Counted from the first letter of the stretch, positions 1-11,793 are shown. The stretch is DNA of 64,000 bases from Collybia mongolica (GCA_013420905.1 JAAXNY010000011.1:372001-436000); one strand, 5' to 3'. Made by a program: numbers and translations. The notes: a model not told the origin generated them from the sequence alone.

Positions 1-343
1 GACGACGTCACTTGACCACAAGCTCGTCGTCTGGAACAGCAAGAAAAATCAATATCTAACCCACCACTCCGGTCAAATCTCGTTTTTGTTTGCATAAAGC
101 GTCCAAGGTATTTGTCCATACAGCGTCCCTTGCACTGAACGGGATAACTGTCGAAGCCTTCCCTCCACGCGATGCATCATGGCCCAATCATGCGGTCCCC
201 AACTGCCTGAAAATGGCATCGAGGAATAGACCTGGACCCGGTCGGCAACCGTAAATATATTATTCTGACAATCCCCTTGACGTTCTACGACATATTAATA
301 AATACTCATTATAGTAGGTAATGGAATAATGGGTTTTTCGACG

Positions 344-350
344 TATAAAA
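344..350 (+). promoter_or_regulatory. TATA box of the first beta-rich gene
   Basis: TATAAAA followed by GGGCGAACA lies 102-108 bp upstream of the ATG at 452. The same block (TATAAAAGGGCGAACA) precedes the paralogue, so it is conserved between copies. A strong core promoter fits an abundantly expressed protein, but that is inference. Confidence 0.7.
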
Positions 351-451
351 GGGCGAACATCATGCCTTGCAACAGCATTCCTCCAGAACACATCCCAACA
401 GTGATCCACAGCTCACTCTTACCACCCAACTACTCACAACACACTCTTACA

Positions 452-895
452 ATGACTTCCATCATCGCCAACCGTCCCGCTGACGCTACCTTCATCGTCT
501 ACGGTGAACCCCGCTGGGAGGGCGCGGCGAACACCTGGACCGATCTCCCCGGTGCGAGGATCCCTCTCAACCTCGGCGCAGGCCACTCCTCCTACGGAGC
601 CATCTTCGTTGCCACCTTCAGTGCCGAGGCTCTTGCCTCAGGCCCAGACGGCGGTGTCGTCTCCGCTACCGTCTTCTTTGGCGACGCAGCAGCCGCGCCC
701 TCCAGCGACAACCACCGCTACGTCACTACTCGAGGCAACCCTGAGTGGTCCTCGCACACCTTCGTCCGTACCATTCGCTTCGACCCCTCTTTCGACGCCA
801 GAGACGTTACCGCCCAGGTTAAGTTTGGCGGATCCAACGGTATGACTGCTGGCGTCCAAAATTGGGTCCTCAAGGTCGAGCGCTTCAACCTCTAA
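452..895 (+). CDS. Small beta-rich protein of unknown function, copy 1
   Basis: Single-exon gene of 147 residues. The open frame extends upstream to an ATG at 329, but that ATG precedes the TATA box at 344. The ATG at 452 (MTSIIANRPAD) is the start conserved with the paralogue. No signal peptide or membrane segment is visible, so the product is probably cytosolic. The sequence alternates short hydrophobic strands with turns, is rich in T, S, A and G, and ends in NWVLKVERFNL, which looks like a compact beta-sandwich. It could be a fruit-body lectin-type defence protein, but I do not recognise the family and no sugar-binding motif is identified. A GT-AG pair just after the stop suggests a possible 3' UTR intron. 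Confidence 0.8.
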   Translation: MTSIIANRPADATFIVYGEPRWEGAANTWTDLPGARIPLNLGAGHSSYGAIFVATFSAEALASGPDGGVVSATVFFGDAAAAPSSDNHRYVTTRGNPEWSSHTFVRTIRFDPSFDARDVTAQVKFGGSNGMTAGVQNWVLKVERFNL

Positions 896-2896
896 ACTAT
901 GGTATGTTTCAGATTTTCCGCCTGTATATGATAATTCTGATGATATGCCTCTCTTTAAGTTCGTCGATGAGTTTCAGCTTGAGAATGATCTAGGTAGATA
1001 CAAAGAAAGGCGTTTTGTAGTTTTTTAGTGGATGGTTTTTTGTACAAGTACATATATCATTCAACTGATATATTTCATTCGGTATACTGTCATAGCGTCT
1101 CCATTCCACACCAAGAAAAGAGTTTTTTTGTCAACGAGAAATACAGGAATCATCAGATGAGCAGACTCCGAACCAGCCGTCCTGGATTGCGTGTTCCTTT
1201 ATCCTAGTAGCGTAGCACGATGATAATACCAAGTCAGTCGAACTTCGTTACACACAGGAATTAAAGGAGCGTATTTAATAATGTTTTGGATCATACCCTA
1301 GCAAAAGGGACCCCAGTACTGCATTCGGCTCCAATTCGTGTGGTACATCTACTCCACGTTGGCGTCATACGCAGATCATCGACATTCTCAACAAAATAGA
1401 TGGACACCGGATTCGCGAAGAGCCCGGAAGCCACGTGTGCTTCTAAAAGCGTTATTACTGCACGTGTGGTGTGACTGGGGTGTATTGCTATTAGTTTTGC
1501 AGGCAGGGTTTTCGGGCTGCGTCCTTGATCTCAATTTCTAGTCATACCAGAATGCCGCTCTAGTTACGGTCCAAACCCAAGCGCCTGACGAAAATCCGTT
1601 TCAATCCAGAATCAGTACAAAAACTTGGGCACTGCGAATGCACACTCGCGACTGTAGGACCCTGCAACGCGAGGCGAAATCTCCTGGGCTCCGCGGTTCA
1701 TTGCAAACCCCACGCTCTTGTTTTTCTTTGAGAACGACAAGATGGCTCGAATTGGATCATTTCGTCCTGGCTTCCAATACCTGTCAAGGGTATGATTGAT
1801 GATCGATGGTCTGTCACGGCACCTTGTAAATGCCTGATAAAACAAAGTACGGCATCGCTCTCCTCCTAGGTCATCCTCCCCCCTCATTTTGGTGGAAAGC
1901 AAACACAATTTTTTTCCAATCCCATAATCAGCCCCAGGCAGCACCAAGACCACCATGCCAATGCACCTGCATTTTCCCAGATAATAAGCTCACTCCCAAC
2001 GCGCGGGCGCTGTAATATGAGACCTTCTAAATTCCGAGCGATCTATGGCCCTCGTTCTTCACTAAATTTACGGTGTTACGAACTCCCGGGTTCATAATGA
2101 AGACACTGGACACTCGTACATCACGCCACGTCTTCCCGATCCAGACTCCTTTTCTGCCAGTACTTGCAACTGGTTCCCTCCTTCCACCTTGAGGCCTTCC
2201 TCGCACATACATCTGTGTTAGTGCCCGGCGTCTTCTCGCACACGACCTTTCATGCCCATATATCGTGTCAACGATCCATATCTTTCGCACCATTTGGGGG
2301 GGCTGTCGCGGTCCTTCCGGTTCCCTTCAACCTGTCAATTCGAAAGTGGTAGAGAAAAAGGTGACCATATCTATGGTTGCCAGTCAGGGCCAGGTTGGCG
2401 AGCAACTGCATATGAAATGTCCGGGGGGAAAAAAGCACTACAGCCTTGGGTGCATTCGAGGTCCTGGTACCGCTTCTATGCCAATTACTCTTTGTTGTGA
2501 CAATCCATTGGGAGTCCGTTAGGCGCAACGCGCCTGATCTCAAGCTCGTTGTCTTAGGAGGGTGGTATCTAACTCACCACTTGGTTCAAATCCCTTTATA
2601 TTTGCGCAAAGCATCCGAGACGCTCGCGCGCGTGAAACGTCCCTCGCACTAAACAGGACAGTGCTTGCGTACCGGTGAACAAAAAACCTCTACGGTCGAA
2701 GCCCAATCTCTATGTGATGCATGATGGCTTAAACATGCGGACCCCAACTGGCTGAAAACGGCGTCCACGAATTCGATGGAAGAAGAGTAGACCTGATCCG
2801 GTAATTGTAGATATCTTATCCTGATAGTCCCCTTGACATTCTACGCCATTTTAAAAAATACTCATAGTAGATCACGGAACGGTGGACCCGCCATCG
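896..2896. other. Intergenic spacer between the duplicated genes
   Basis: I see no convincing gene here. Open frames of 60-115 codons occur on both strands, but they overlap each other and resemble no family I recognise. Bases 1131-2524 have no counterpart in the other unit; from about 2525 the sequence is the duplicated promoter of copy 2. Confidence 0.5.
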
Positions 2897-2903
2897 TATA
2901 AAA
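2897..2903 (+). promoter_or_regulatory. TATA box of the second beta-rich gene
   Basis: TATAAAA followed by GGGCGAACA, 102-108 bp upstream of the ATG at 3005. The spacing is identical to copy 1. Confidence 0.7.
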
Positions 2904-3004
2904 GGGCGAACACTTCGCCTTACAACAGTATTCCTCCAGAGCACATCCCAACAGTTATTCACTACTCATTTTTACCAACGAACTATTCATAACACGCTCT
3001 TACG

Positions 3005-3448
3005 ATGACTTCTGTTACCGCCAACCGTCCCGCTGACGCTACCTACATCGTCTACGGTGAACCCCGCTGGGAGGGCGCGGCGAACACCTGGACCGATCTC
3101 CCCGGTGCGAGGATCCCTCTCAACCTCGGCTCAGGCCAATCCTCCTACGGAGCCATCTTTGTCGCCACCTTCAGCGCCGAGGCTCTTGCCTCAGGCTCAG
3201 GCAACAGTGTCGTCACCGCTACCGTCTTCTTTGGTGACACAGCGGCCTCACCCGCCAGCGACAATCACCGCTACGTCACTACTAAAGGCAACCCTGAATG
3301 GTCCTCGCACACCTTCATTCGCACCATTCGCTTCGACCCCGCTTTCGATGCCAGAGACGTCACCGCCCAGGTTAAGTTTGGAGGATCCAGCGGTGCGACC
3401 GCTGGCATCCAAAACTGGGTCCTCAAGATCGAGCGTTTCAATATCTAA
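3005..3448 (+). CDS. Small beta-rich protein of unknown function, copy 2
   Basis: Single-exon paralogue of the 452-895 gene, the same 147-residue length and collinear without gaps. The aromatic and glycine core (for example YGEPRWEGAANTWTDLPGA and NPEWSSHTF) is identical. Substitutions are mostly conservative (I/V, F/Y, V/I), with several in the loop around residues 70-75. Both copies keep open frames and their TATA boxes, so both are probably functional. Function is unknown; a soluble lectin-like or defence protein is a guess from size, composition and duplication only. Confidence 0.8.
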   Translation: MTSVTANRPADATYIVYGEPRWEGAANTWTDLPGARIPLNLGSGQSSYGAIFVATFSAEALASGSGNSVVTATVFFGDTAASPASDNHRYVTTKGNPEWSSHTFIRTIRFDPAFDARDVTAQVKFGGSSGATAGIQNWVLKIERFNI

Positions 3449-3467
3449 ACTATGGTAGGTTTGAGTT

Positions 3468-3482
3468 CCCCCCCCCCCCCCC
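3468..3482 (+). repeat. Poly-C homopolymer
   Basis: Run of 15 C just downstream of the second beta-rich gene. It is absent from the matching position of copy 1, so it is a slippage-prone difference between the units. Confidence 0.9.
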
Positions 3483-4420
3483 GTACGTACAGTGCTGACA
3501 ATTTTCCTCTCTTCTTTCAAGTTCGTCAATGAGCGCAATGATCTAGGTAGACACAAGGAAAAGGGATTTGTAGTTTTTTAGTGGGCAGCTGTCTGTACAA
3601 GTACATATATCATTCAACTGATATATTTCGTTCTGCATGTTCCTGCGTCGTAGTGTCTCAATATTGCATCAGAAAAAGAGTGATTTTTAGATCGACGACT
3701 CGGAGAAACACAGGATCCATCAGATGAATCGGATTCAATACTGATCGAGGTACTCCCACCTCGTGTCCTTCAGCGCTTGCACATGTATGACGCAGGAGAC
3801 CGGATGGGGAATTTTACGAGTGTGAGCGCGCCCCTGCTGGGGAGTTCCTGGGCTGAAGAGTCCAGGTGATCGAATTAAGTTGTGCGCCGCCGTCGCCGTG
3901 AGATGCTTGGGTGACAATTTCAAATAACCCCCTCAATTGGGTCCGATTGTGGGGAAGCTGTTCGACGTTGTTCGTATTCATGGCGAGGCTAACTCGTCTT
4001 TTCTGTAATACTACTAGTGTCTGCTTGAGGGTTGTCGTTTGATTTGACTTCAACCTCCTGTGTACCTTTGTTCCTCGAACAGACATTGTCACATAAATTC
4101 GATCATAACGGTGAACGTAATACATATGTATCAGGCGGACTCTTTCACATCCACGCCTCTAGTAAAAGGGCTTGGACATCTTTGAGAAATGCCCAGAGTG
4201 CCCATTAGCGAAAATTAATATGTCGAGGCTTGAGCATGCTTGAATACATACAACATACCTTACATATCACTATGTACTAGCTCCGTAAAGCATTGTCAAG
4301 GTCGACAAGTTTTGCTTGGAATTGTCTGAAAATAAGGGATATTTGCCAAGTCAGGCACTTGCGTAATGAACAAATTCGAGCAAATCGGAGCGCACAGGCT
4401 CCCCACCTTCTCTTACTCCA
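3483..4420. other. Intergenic region
   Basis: Contains the duplicated 3' flank to about 3700 and then the upstream region of the acyl-CoA synthetase gene. No gene or repeat that I can support. Confidence 0.5.
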
Positions 4421-4447
4421 ACCACCACCACCACCACCACCACCACC
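4421..4447 (+). repeat. (ACC)9 microsatellite abutting the start codon
   Basis: Nine ACC triplets run directly into the ATG at 4448. They must lie in the 5' leader of the acyl-CoA synthetase mRNA if that start is used. Confidence 0.9.
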
Positions 4448-6810
4448 ATGCAGCGCGTACGCACTAATAAACCTGGTTTCTATGGCAAAGGGTCTGTCGA
4501 GATCTCTCCTGGCGCCGAAGGCGAGGGCGGTATCCGCCGGTGTGCCATTTCCCAGGACAGGCTGGTGACCCAGCCTTTCGAGGGAATTGACACTGTCTAT
4601 GACATTGTGGAGTACTCTGCACGCACACATGGCACACGAAACGCCCTAGGGTGGAGAGACATTGTCGAGATTATTGAAGAGGAGAAGGAAGTGCAGAAGG
4701 TGGTCGACGGGAAGGAGGTCACGGAAACGAAGAAATGGAAGTATTTCCAGTTGAGTGACTATAAGTACATCAACTTTGTCGAGGTCAAGGAGGCTGTCTC
4801 TGAGATTGGCCGTGGGTTGCTCGAACTTGGGGTCTCTTCAGACGATGTGTTTAACGTTTATGCTCAAACAAGGTATTTTCTCGCCCCCTACCCTGACTTC
4901 AACCCCCTGAATAACAACAAAACATTAGTGTTAACTGGCAGCTGATGGCCCATGCATGTGCATCAATATCAACTACTATTGCAACGGCATACGATACTCT
5001 AGGAGAAGAGGGCCTCACACACTCCCTGAACGAACCAAACTGTATCGGGCTCTTCACCAACGCCGACCTCCTACCGACCCTGCAAAAAGTCCTCACAAAT
5101 ACCCCGTCCGTGAAATACGTGGTCTACGACGGCGAGGCAAAGCAGTCTGTTCTCGACCAGATCCGTGCCATCCGCGAGATCAAGGCTTACAGCATAGCCG
5201 AGCTGCGCGAACTCGGCAAGGACAAGCCTATGGAGACCCTCGAGGCAAGGCGACCGAAGAAGGAAACGCTTGCGTGCATCATGTACACCAGTGGCAGCAC
5301 TGGTAACCCCAAGGGTGTCACTATTACGCACGCCAACTTAATCGCTTCTGTCGGCGCCGTGTTCACCCTGCTCGGGCACCACTTCTCATACGATGACGCC
5401 TACCTTGCCTATCTCCCCTTGGCCCACGTGCTCGAGTACATTGTCGAGATGTCGATGCTGTTCGTCGGCATGCCCTCAGGGTATGGTCGTGTCAAGACCC
5501 TCACGGACGCTTCCGTCCGGAACTGCAAAGGCGACATTAGTGCATTCAAGCCCACCATCATGGTCGGTGTTCCCGCGGTCTGGGAAACTATCCGTAAGGG
5601 CATCCTCAGCAAGGTCAACGGGAGCGGGACCATCAAGAAGAGCATGTTCAACGGCGCCATGGCCGCCAAGAAGGCGAATGTACCCCTGCTCAGCCAGATT
5701 GCGGACAGTGTTGTGTTGAGCGGTGTCAGGGCTGCCACGGGAGGTCGTCTGCGCATTGCACTGAGCGGCGGTGCAGCCGTCAGCCGCGACACCCAAGAGT
5801 TCCTGAGTGTTGCCCTTGTGACTGTGGTGCAAGGTCATACTCCCTTCTCTACTTGATGACGCATGTTTCTGACATACGATCTTTTCGTCACAGGGTACGG
5901 AATGACCGAGTCGTGTGGCATGTGCGCCATCCTTCCCCCTGAGATGATGCGGTTCGATGCTGTAGGTGTCCCCGTGCCGTCTATCGAGGTCAAGCTCCGT
6001 GACGCCCCCGACGCGGGTTATCTTTCCACGAACACACCACCCCAGGGTGAGGTCTGCATCCGTGGACCGTCCGTCGTCTCCGGGTACTATAAGCGGCCCG
6101 ATCTCAATGAGGACGAAACGATCTTCACCAAGGACGGATGGATGAGGACAGGTGATATTGGTCAGTGGAATACAGATGGCACGCTCTCGTTGATTGACAG
6201 GTATGTGTTCTCCTTACTCCCACCCGGGTCCAACTAACTGATTGGGCTTGTCAGATTGAAGAACTTGATCAAGCTCCAGAGTGGCGAGGTACGTGTTTTT
6301 CTTTTCGTAGCGTAATCCATGCTCATGGTGGTCCAGTACATTGCGCTCGAGCGCCTGGAGTCGACGTACAAGTCCTGCAACCTAGTCGGCAACATCTGCG
6401 TGCACGCAAGCCAAGACGCGAAGCAGCCGCTCGCCATCATCATCCCGCATGAGGCGCACCTGCGTCACACCCTCCAGAACTCGGGCAACGGCAACAAGTC
6501 CGTCAATGCGAATGGTAGCCTTTCGGATCTGTGCATCGACCCAAAGGTGAAGGCGCTGTTCTTGAAGGAATGCAACGCGGTCGGGAAGAAGAACGGATTC
6601 AAGCCTACGGAGCTCCTACAGGACGTGGTCTTGACGCCAGACGAGTGGACGCCGGAAAGCGGGATGGTGACGGCTGCGCAGAAGATCAACCGGGCCAAGA
6701 TCGCGAAGACGTTTGAGAAGGAGATCAAGGTACGCTTCTTGCTTTGGCTTTTGCTTGGGATCGGCGGAGGTATTGATATCGGGCTTTAGGAGATCTATAA
6801 GGCTCAGTAG
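4448..6810 (+). CDS. Long-chain fatty-acid--CoA ligase
   Basis: Activates long-chain fatty acids to acyl-CoA via acyl-AMP, feeding lipid synthesis and beta-oxidation. Six exons: 4448-4872, 4929-5833, 5894-6200, 6255-6288, 6337-6729, 6790-6810. All introns are 48-60 nt, GT-AG, and the frame closes at 694 residues, normal for yeast FAA1-type enzymes. Visible motifs are the AMP-binding loop YTSGSTGNPKG at about 261, the GYGMTE motif at about 444, DGWMRTGD at about 524, the FACS signature KNLIKLQSGEYI spanning exons 4-5, and the C-terminal KINRAK lysine region. Together with overall length, the FACS motif separates it from 4-coumarate ligases and peptide synthetases. No peroxisomal SKL tail (it ends KAQ) and no signal peptide. 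Which FAA paralogue it is cannot be told here. Confidence 0.95.
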
Positions 6811-7204
6811 GCGGCTGGTTTGCACGGGGTACTCATCGAACATTGACTCGCGAGCACTGTCGTCTCTTGTTTTTTCTTTTTTCCTTGTTTCCGTTCATTT
6901 GATTGCTCTCTCCCATCTCATTCCCATTGCTCCATACGACATACCCATAAATCCATGTATAAACGTAGCTTTCTCCTGCCTTAGTTGCCCTGTTTACCTA
7001 GTGTCTGTTTTGTTTTGTTGGGATGCTCATTGGAGCAAGGCTAGTACTGACGAATGATCATCGCTGTTTGCTGTTTCTTCGCTCTTTCGTCGGCCCCATC
7101 CAGTTAGTCAGGATTGGCAAGTACTGTCACATTCACATTCGTCTACGCCACCGATGCCTATGTGTGGTTGTAAAATCAAATTTCGAAACCAGGAGCTTTT
7201 TGGG
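6811..7204. other. 3' flank of the acyl-CoA synthetase
   Basis: T-rich downstream sequence. No gene recognised. The duplicated block starts at about 7205. Confidence 0.5.
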
Positions 7205-7811
7205 AGCAAGCCGGAGCGCGAGTATTACTGACCGACCTCTAATGAAATCGACCCACGGCCTCGGGGTATATTGAACCCGTTGCAGCCCGTGAGGCTGATG
7301 GCCGCTGTACGTATGCATATGGTCAACTTGACGGGAACTTGTTTCTTGCTTCATCCCTGCCTTGCAGAACCATAACGTTTTGGATATGCCAAGTATATAT
7401 AGGTCATTTGCCCACCTTGGAAGCGATGTAGAACTCATGTCGATGTCACGGTAACCCGTCTTCTCCAGATCCTTTGGGGGAGTTGGGGAGAATAAACATT
7501 AATGATTGTGTTTGCTATGTACCGCTCATATATCAATGAGTAATAGGTTGAGAAGCACATCACCAGAGATGCTGCGTGATTTGTTTAGGTATGTCAGGTG
7601 AAGATGAGTTTGATCTTTACTCCGAATGGTCATTATCATCCCCTTTCGCTTATTAATAACCAAGTACAGTATATAGATCAATGAACGAATCCCCAAAGAT
7701 CCACAAAGTATGTCAGGTGAAGACAAGCTTAATGTTTAGTCCGGAAAGTCAATATCACCTCTGCCCCAAACATGTCCGTAACATGACTGCACAGTATGAG
7801 GACGCTCTAAC

Positions 7812-10800
7812 CTACCACACAATCCCAACCGCAGTCAAGGCGGCACCACCCAACACCGCAAACAGCACAGAAGCCCCAGGCACCAACGCTGGCGCACCCC
7901 TCGCACCACTGACGGACCCTTTACTCGTACTCCCCATCAGGCCCCTCTCCTTACCCGATTTCCCGTTAGACGTGGCCAGAACCTCGGGATCCACAGTGGC
8001 AGTGTTGATCGTCCGCGTCTGTGCCGACGTTGCAAACGTCACAGGCCCGAGTGTCTCGCTATGGACTGCAGGGGAATCTGTCAGGAAGACGAGGGCGAAG
8101 CCCGGGGCTTTGACGGGCACTTGACAGCTGTTGCTCGGGAGCAAGGGGGTCCCGGAAGCAAAATTTTGTACCTAGGGTCGGAATTTTTTTCCTGAGCAAT
8201 TTCGGTGGACCTACTAACTACGTAATCAGGCACACGTCCTAATCGGGAAGACACGTGATCATCCCGCCCTCCGCTTCCCGCCCCTCGTCGTGCCAGACGA
8301 CGTACAAGCCTCACAAGCCCAATTCCTTGGCGCTAGCTCCAGCCCAATGCATGCTAAATGATACTTTGATATGTTAGGATCAGAATTAGTGGAGGATCTG
8401 GGATGATCTCACCCATTCCGTTTCACAACCTTGCCGCTTGCACTGGATCACAGGTACTTCGATGTCTCCACCATTGGCCTGCATCGGGGAAACACTTGTA
8501 CCGCAGAGGCATTGTGATAAGTCGCCAACATCGAGGGCCTTTCTCTTCCGAAGTATACGACGACCGACTGCGTGTTCAGGTAAGGGATCGACTTGATCAG
8601 ATTCTTACCGCCATCTTTGGAGTGTTTGACCCACAGAGATGGCTTGATATCGGTATCAGTGAAAATTTATCGGCCGTATTGTAATATTTAGTTATTTACT
8701 TTGAGATTAACAATTTGAGTGCAGTTTGGACGTTAGCAGATGGCCTGGCCCTCGTTCGAACCAAGTTCGAGCCTCGCCGATATCAAATATTTTCGGAGGT
8801 CATATTTTTTTTTTCCGACCTGACGGTCGGACCTACCTACCGGCCCACGGTGTCGGATCATTATCCCGGGACCCCCTTGCTCGGGAGGTCACAGTCAATG
8901 GTTACGATTTCGAGCTCGCCTTTCATACGGCCGTCTACTTCAAATTTGTTTCCGAGCGTCTATGGACGGATATGATGAGTCTCTGGTTAGCAGGCGTATA
9001 TGGAGTATACCTGGCCGGCCCAGGTCAAATTGGTCTTTACGGACACGGAATCTCCCGCAAAGTATCTGGAGTAGCTTTTGTTAAGACCGCTTCACGAACG
9101 GTAACACACGACGTACTTGACTCTGACTTGAGAAGGAACGGCACCTCCGTCCACTGTTATCGTTGCGGTAATATCGGAGATCCCGGATGAATCATCGTTG
9201 AAATTGAACAAGGCAACTCTAGCGACAGCCTCGTTCTCATAGATTGCGTACGAGGGCGTAAAGATACCGTTGTTCGATACGTCAATAATTCGGGACGTAT
9301 TCGAGGAGCCAAAAACCTCCGCGACGATGAGCACGGAGTAATATACTGCTCCGACCGTCCAGTCGCTGAAAGTTGACATATTAGTCGGTGGGGCTAGATC
9401 GTCAAATATGAGTTGCCTATTGGGACCCCTTTTCAGGAAGTAGCTCACAGGTGAAAGGCTGAAGATGTCGTAAGTATAGCCAATGACTTTGGAAATCGGA
9501 ACCCTCACATTGTAATATACGTTCTGCCCACCAACGTGCAACATCGCGCCCGAGAAATTACTCGCTGCCATGGTAAGGCCATAATCAAGTGCCCACAAAC
9601 CCGCACCAAAGCTGTCAGATATACCAGGGAATCCTCCGCACGAGGCAGTATTAGTCTCGAACATGATGAATGGTTTTCCGACCTCTTGCGCGATTCGGCT
9701 GGAATTCAGGAAAGGGGCAACAAGGTTGCGACCAGCATCATGGTTAAGGTATGAAGGAAATTCTGTTTGAGGATCCTTTGCGGCTCCAAGGCCGAACTGT
9801 GCGAAACAATTGTTGTTTGGGTAGCTGTCAGACAAGTTGTCAAGTATCTAAAATTGATATTTATGTGGTTAACGTACTTCTCGATAGAAAGGACTGAAAG
9901 GCTATCACTATACGCCTCGATGAATCCAGTGTTCCATACTTGTTCAAGCGTCCAGGCTGCATGTGCTAAGCTAGGGCCAATGAGCATGTTTTTGCGTGGT
10001 ATTCTGTCGTTATTGGCGATCGCTACCACAAGCTCCCCGAATTCACCAAAGTAATCATATTCATTGTACTCCGGGGGACGATGATTGTGACTAGTGCACG
10101 TTTGAATTAGGTGAAAGGGTCGAACCTGGGCAGTGTACATATAGAAAGCTCACGCAGCGTAGAGATCAGGCTCGTTACCAGCTTGAAGCCCAATTAGGTT
10201 ATCACCAAGAATTTCTTGGCCCAATTCTGCGATCTGCAAGCGCCAGTTGGTGTCATTGAAGGGGATGCCTAACGAAAACTTTGAACAAAAGCGATAGATA
10301 ATCTTTAGGATGACTCACCCAGATACCATCGAATGTTCACAAGGGATGAAATATTAGAGGCAAGGTAGAAGAGATCAGCAGTATACATCACAGCCGGAGT
10401 CAATGTCTATTTCGGGGATGAGAAATTGTGTCGAAAACGTAATTGCAGAAACGGCTTACAGGATTCTGAAGGTTCCATTTTTCCTTGGCAACGGCTGCGT
10501 AATTGTCCAGTGTTTCAACATGCACAGCAAACTCTTGGGTGTTTCCTCCCAAGCGAATTTCAAGCCCGCCAGCCCGTTGCTGAATGTTAGACATGAGATT
10601 GAGGAAAGGGACCTGTAGGTGCGTGCTAAAATCGAGTCAGTGTGCGTCCGAACATGGCCAATAGGGGTACTGACGAGTTCTTCCCGACTACATGTTTCAT
10701 TTCAGCGAATGACCACGGAGGAATGTACGCAAGGATACGCACGAACTTGGTTTATGACGGACATCTCAATCGAGAAGCCAAAGAACGAACCTTGTTGAAG

Positions 10801-11085
10801 TATAGACAACCCATTGACATTTCCACCGTTAGCTGGTAAGTTCAATGTAAAAAGTTTAGGAGTTGGTGGGTCGGGCAACGGCGGCGGCGTGAGGACAGTC
10901 TCATCGTAAGCCGGAAGCAACACGCGTGTAGGTAAAGCTGCATTGCTTGTTGATGCCGTCGTTGCATGCGCTTGCGGGACTTGACCATAGACCGTCACCT
11001 GAGCGTTGACTGCAGCGAAAAAGACAGTTAAGCTCCAAACCTCACGAAGGAGCATGATAAGAAAAAGAATGTCCATCTCAGTCAT
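7812..11085 (-). pseudogene. GH79 beta-glucuronidase-like gene, split by a MITE
   Basis: Secreted family 79 glycoside hydrolase, a family that releases glucuronic acid from arabinogalactan-type glycans. Exons (minus): 11085-10743, 10687-10675, 10625-10460, 10406-10319, 10268-10154, 10090-9878, 9824-9509, 9458-9449, 9393-9117, 9065-9011, then 8959-8888 and, beyond the insertion, 8141-7812. With one target-site copy removed the frame closes at 665 codons. An N-terminal signal peptide (MDILFLIMLLREV region) is followed by a proline-rich linker. The acid/base glutamate is in GNEPDLY (about residue 236), the nucleophile in MFETNTASCGGF (about 369). The C terminus has a hydrophobic tail suggesting a GPI anchor. 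The MITE at 8142-8879 falls in the last exon and shifts the frame, so this allele is predicted to lose the C-terminal domain and tail. Confidence 0.88.
8142..8879. mobile_element. hAT-type MITE inserted in GH79
   Basis: 738-bp insertion with perfect 14-bp terminal inverted repeats (CAAGGGGGTCCCGG at 8142-8155 and its complement at 8866-8879), flanked by an 8-bp target duplication CTCGGGAG (8134-8141 and 8880-8887). The duplicated GH79 remnant at about 15,030 has a single CTCGGGAG and no insertion, which proves the empty site. An 8-bp duplication and CA-initial ends point to the hAT superfamily. A 93-codon open frame (8403-8684) inside has no recognisable transposase motif, so the element is non-autonomous. 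Confidence 0.92.
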
Positions 11086-11793
11086 AGTATGCGTTTGGTA
11101 TAAATAACGTTCCGCAAGCGCCAAGAGGCATGGCAATGCTTGGTGGTTGCATGTCAATGCCAATAAGAGTTGAGGATTTGTTTATTCTTTTATGAGTTCT
11201 GTGCTTCGAGCCCAACAGTATCAGATATCGCTCCCGTTTTTGGCACTGAATGAGATTTTCGCAAATATTTCTCGCCCATGTCGGACGCTTGAAAAGAGTT
11301 GCGTCGATATTCGAAAGGATATGGTGCCGGAGGGAAAAATGAATTCCAGACGATCAGCTATAGTGATGCGGATTCAAAACTATTCCTTGGCCCCTCTTGG
11401 CGATTGCTGAGAAGAAGACTGACATCATTATGCGGTTACAACGGTTGTGGGGTAGAAAATTAAGGTGGATATATCTGTACAAGCTTCTTGGCGAGAGCGC
11501 TGACACTGGAGTGAAGGGCCTGGGATAGCGGGTTCAGACTGAGTCGATGCCTCCTTTGAAACCCGCGCGGCCTCAGGCTTCGATGTCGATAAAAGCAATC
11601 AGGTTCACGAGAAAAGAAGAAAGAGTTATGAAACCGATGGTCTGATCTGAATTTACATTTGAGCAAGGAACTGTGGCACTCATTTAAATCTAGCTCACAT
11701 TGGTTGCCAGCTCCATTAGTGCTATGGGGAAATTTGTAGTTGCCGCTTGAATAGTTCCGAACATATTTAGGAGCTTCCAGGGCATGCAGAGCG
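11086..11793. other. Divergent spacer between GH79 and F-box gene 1
   Basis: Shared promoter space for the minus-strand GH79 and plus-strand F-box genes. Open frames here (for example 11460-11891 minus) look like chance frames. Confidence 0.5.

Larger units (their letters stand above)
1..1130. repeat. Tandem duplication unit 1 (gene plus promoter)
   Basis: This segment and about 2525-3700 align through the promoter, coding region and 3' flank. Shared stretches include a region near the unit start, the TATA box, the coding sequence and a palindromic stretch around GATATATTTC in the 3' flank. The left edge of unit 1 may lie outside the window. The unit length of about 2.5 kb includes a non-homologous spacer (1131-2524). 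Confidence 0.8.

Noticed and set aside
2027..2543. Overlapping frames of 60-90 codons between the duplicated genes
   Set aside because: Both strands and several frames overlap, with no motif, codon pattern or duplicated counterpart.
4277..4630. Poly-Pro and poly-Gly frames over the ACC repeat
   Set aside because: Produced by translating the microsatellite in other frames; they overlap the real acyl-CoA synthetase start.
8403..8684. 93-codon frame inside the 738-bp MITE
   Set aside because: No transposase motif and no homologous support; probably chance, though a captured host fragment cannot be excluded.
9092..9835. Reading GH79 as a single 247-codon exon
   Set aside because: The long frame includes two in-frame introns (9459-9508 and 9394-9448); splicing them restores the family sequence YYNPFT...PPTN.
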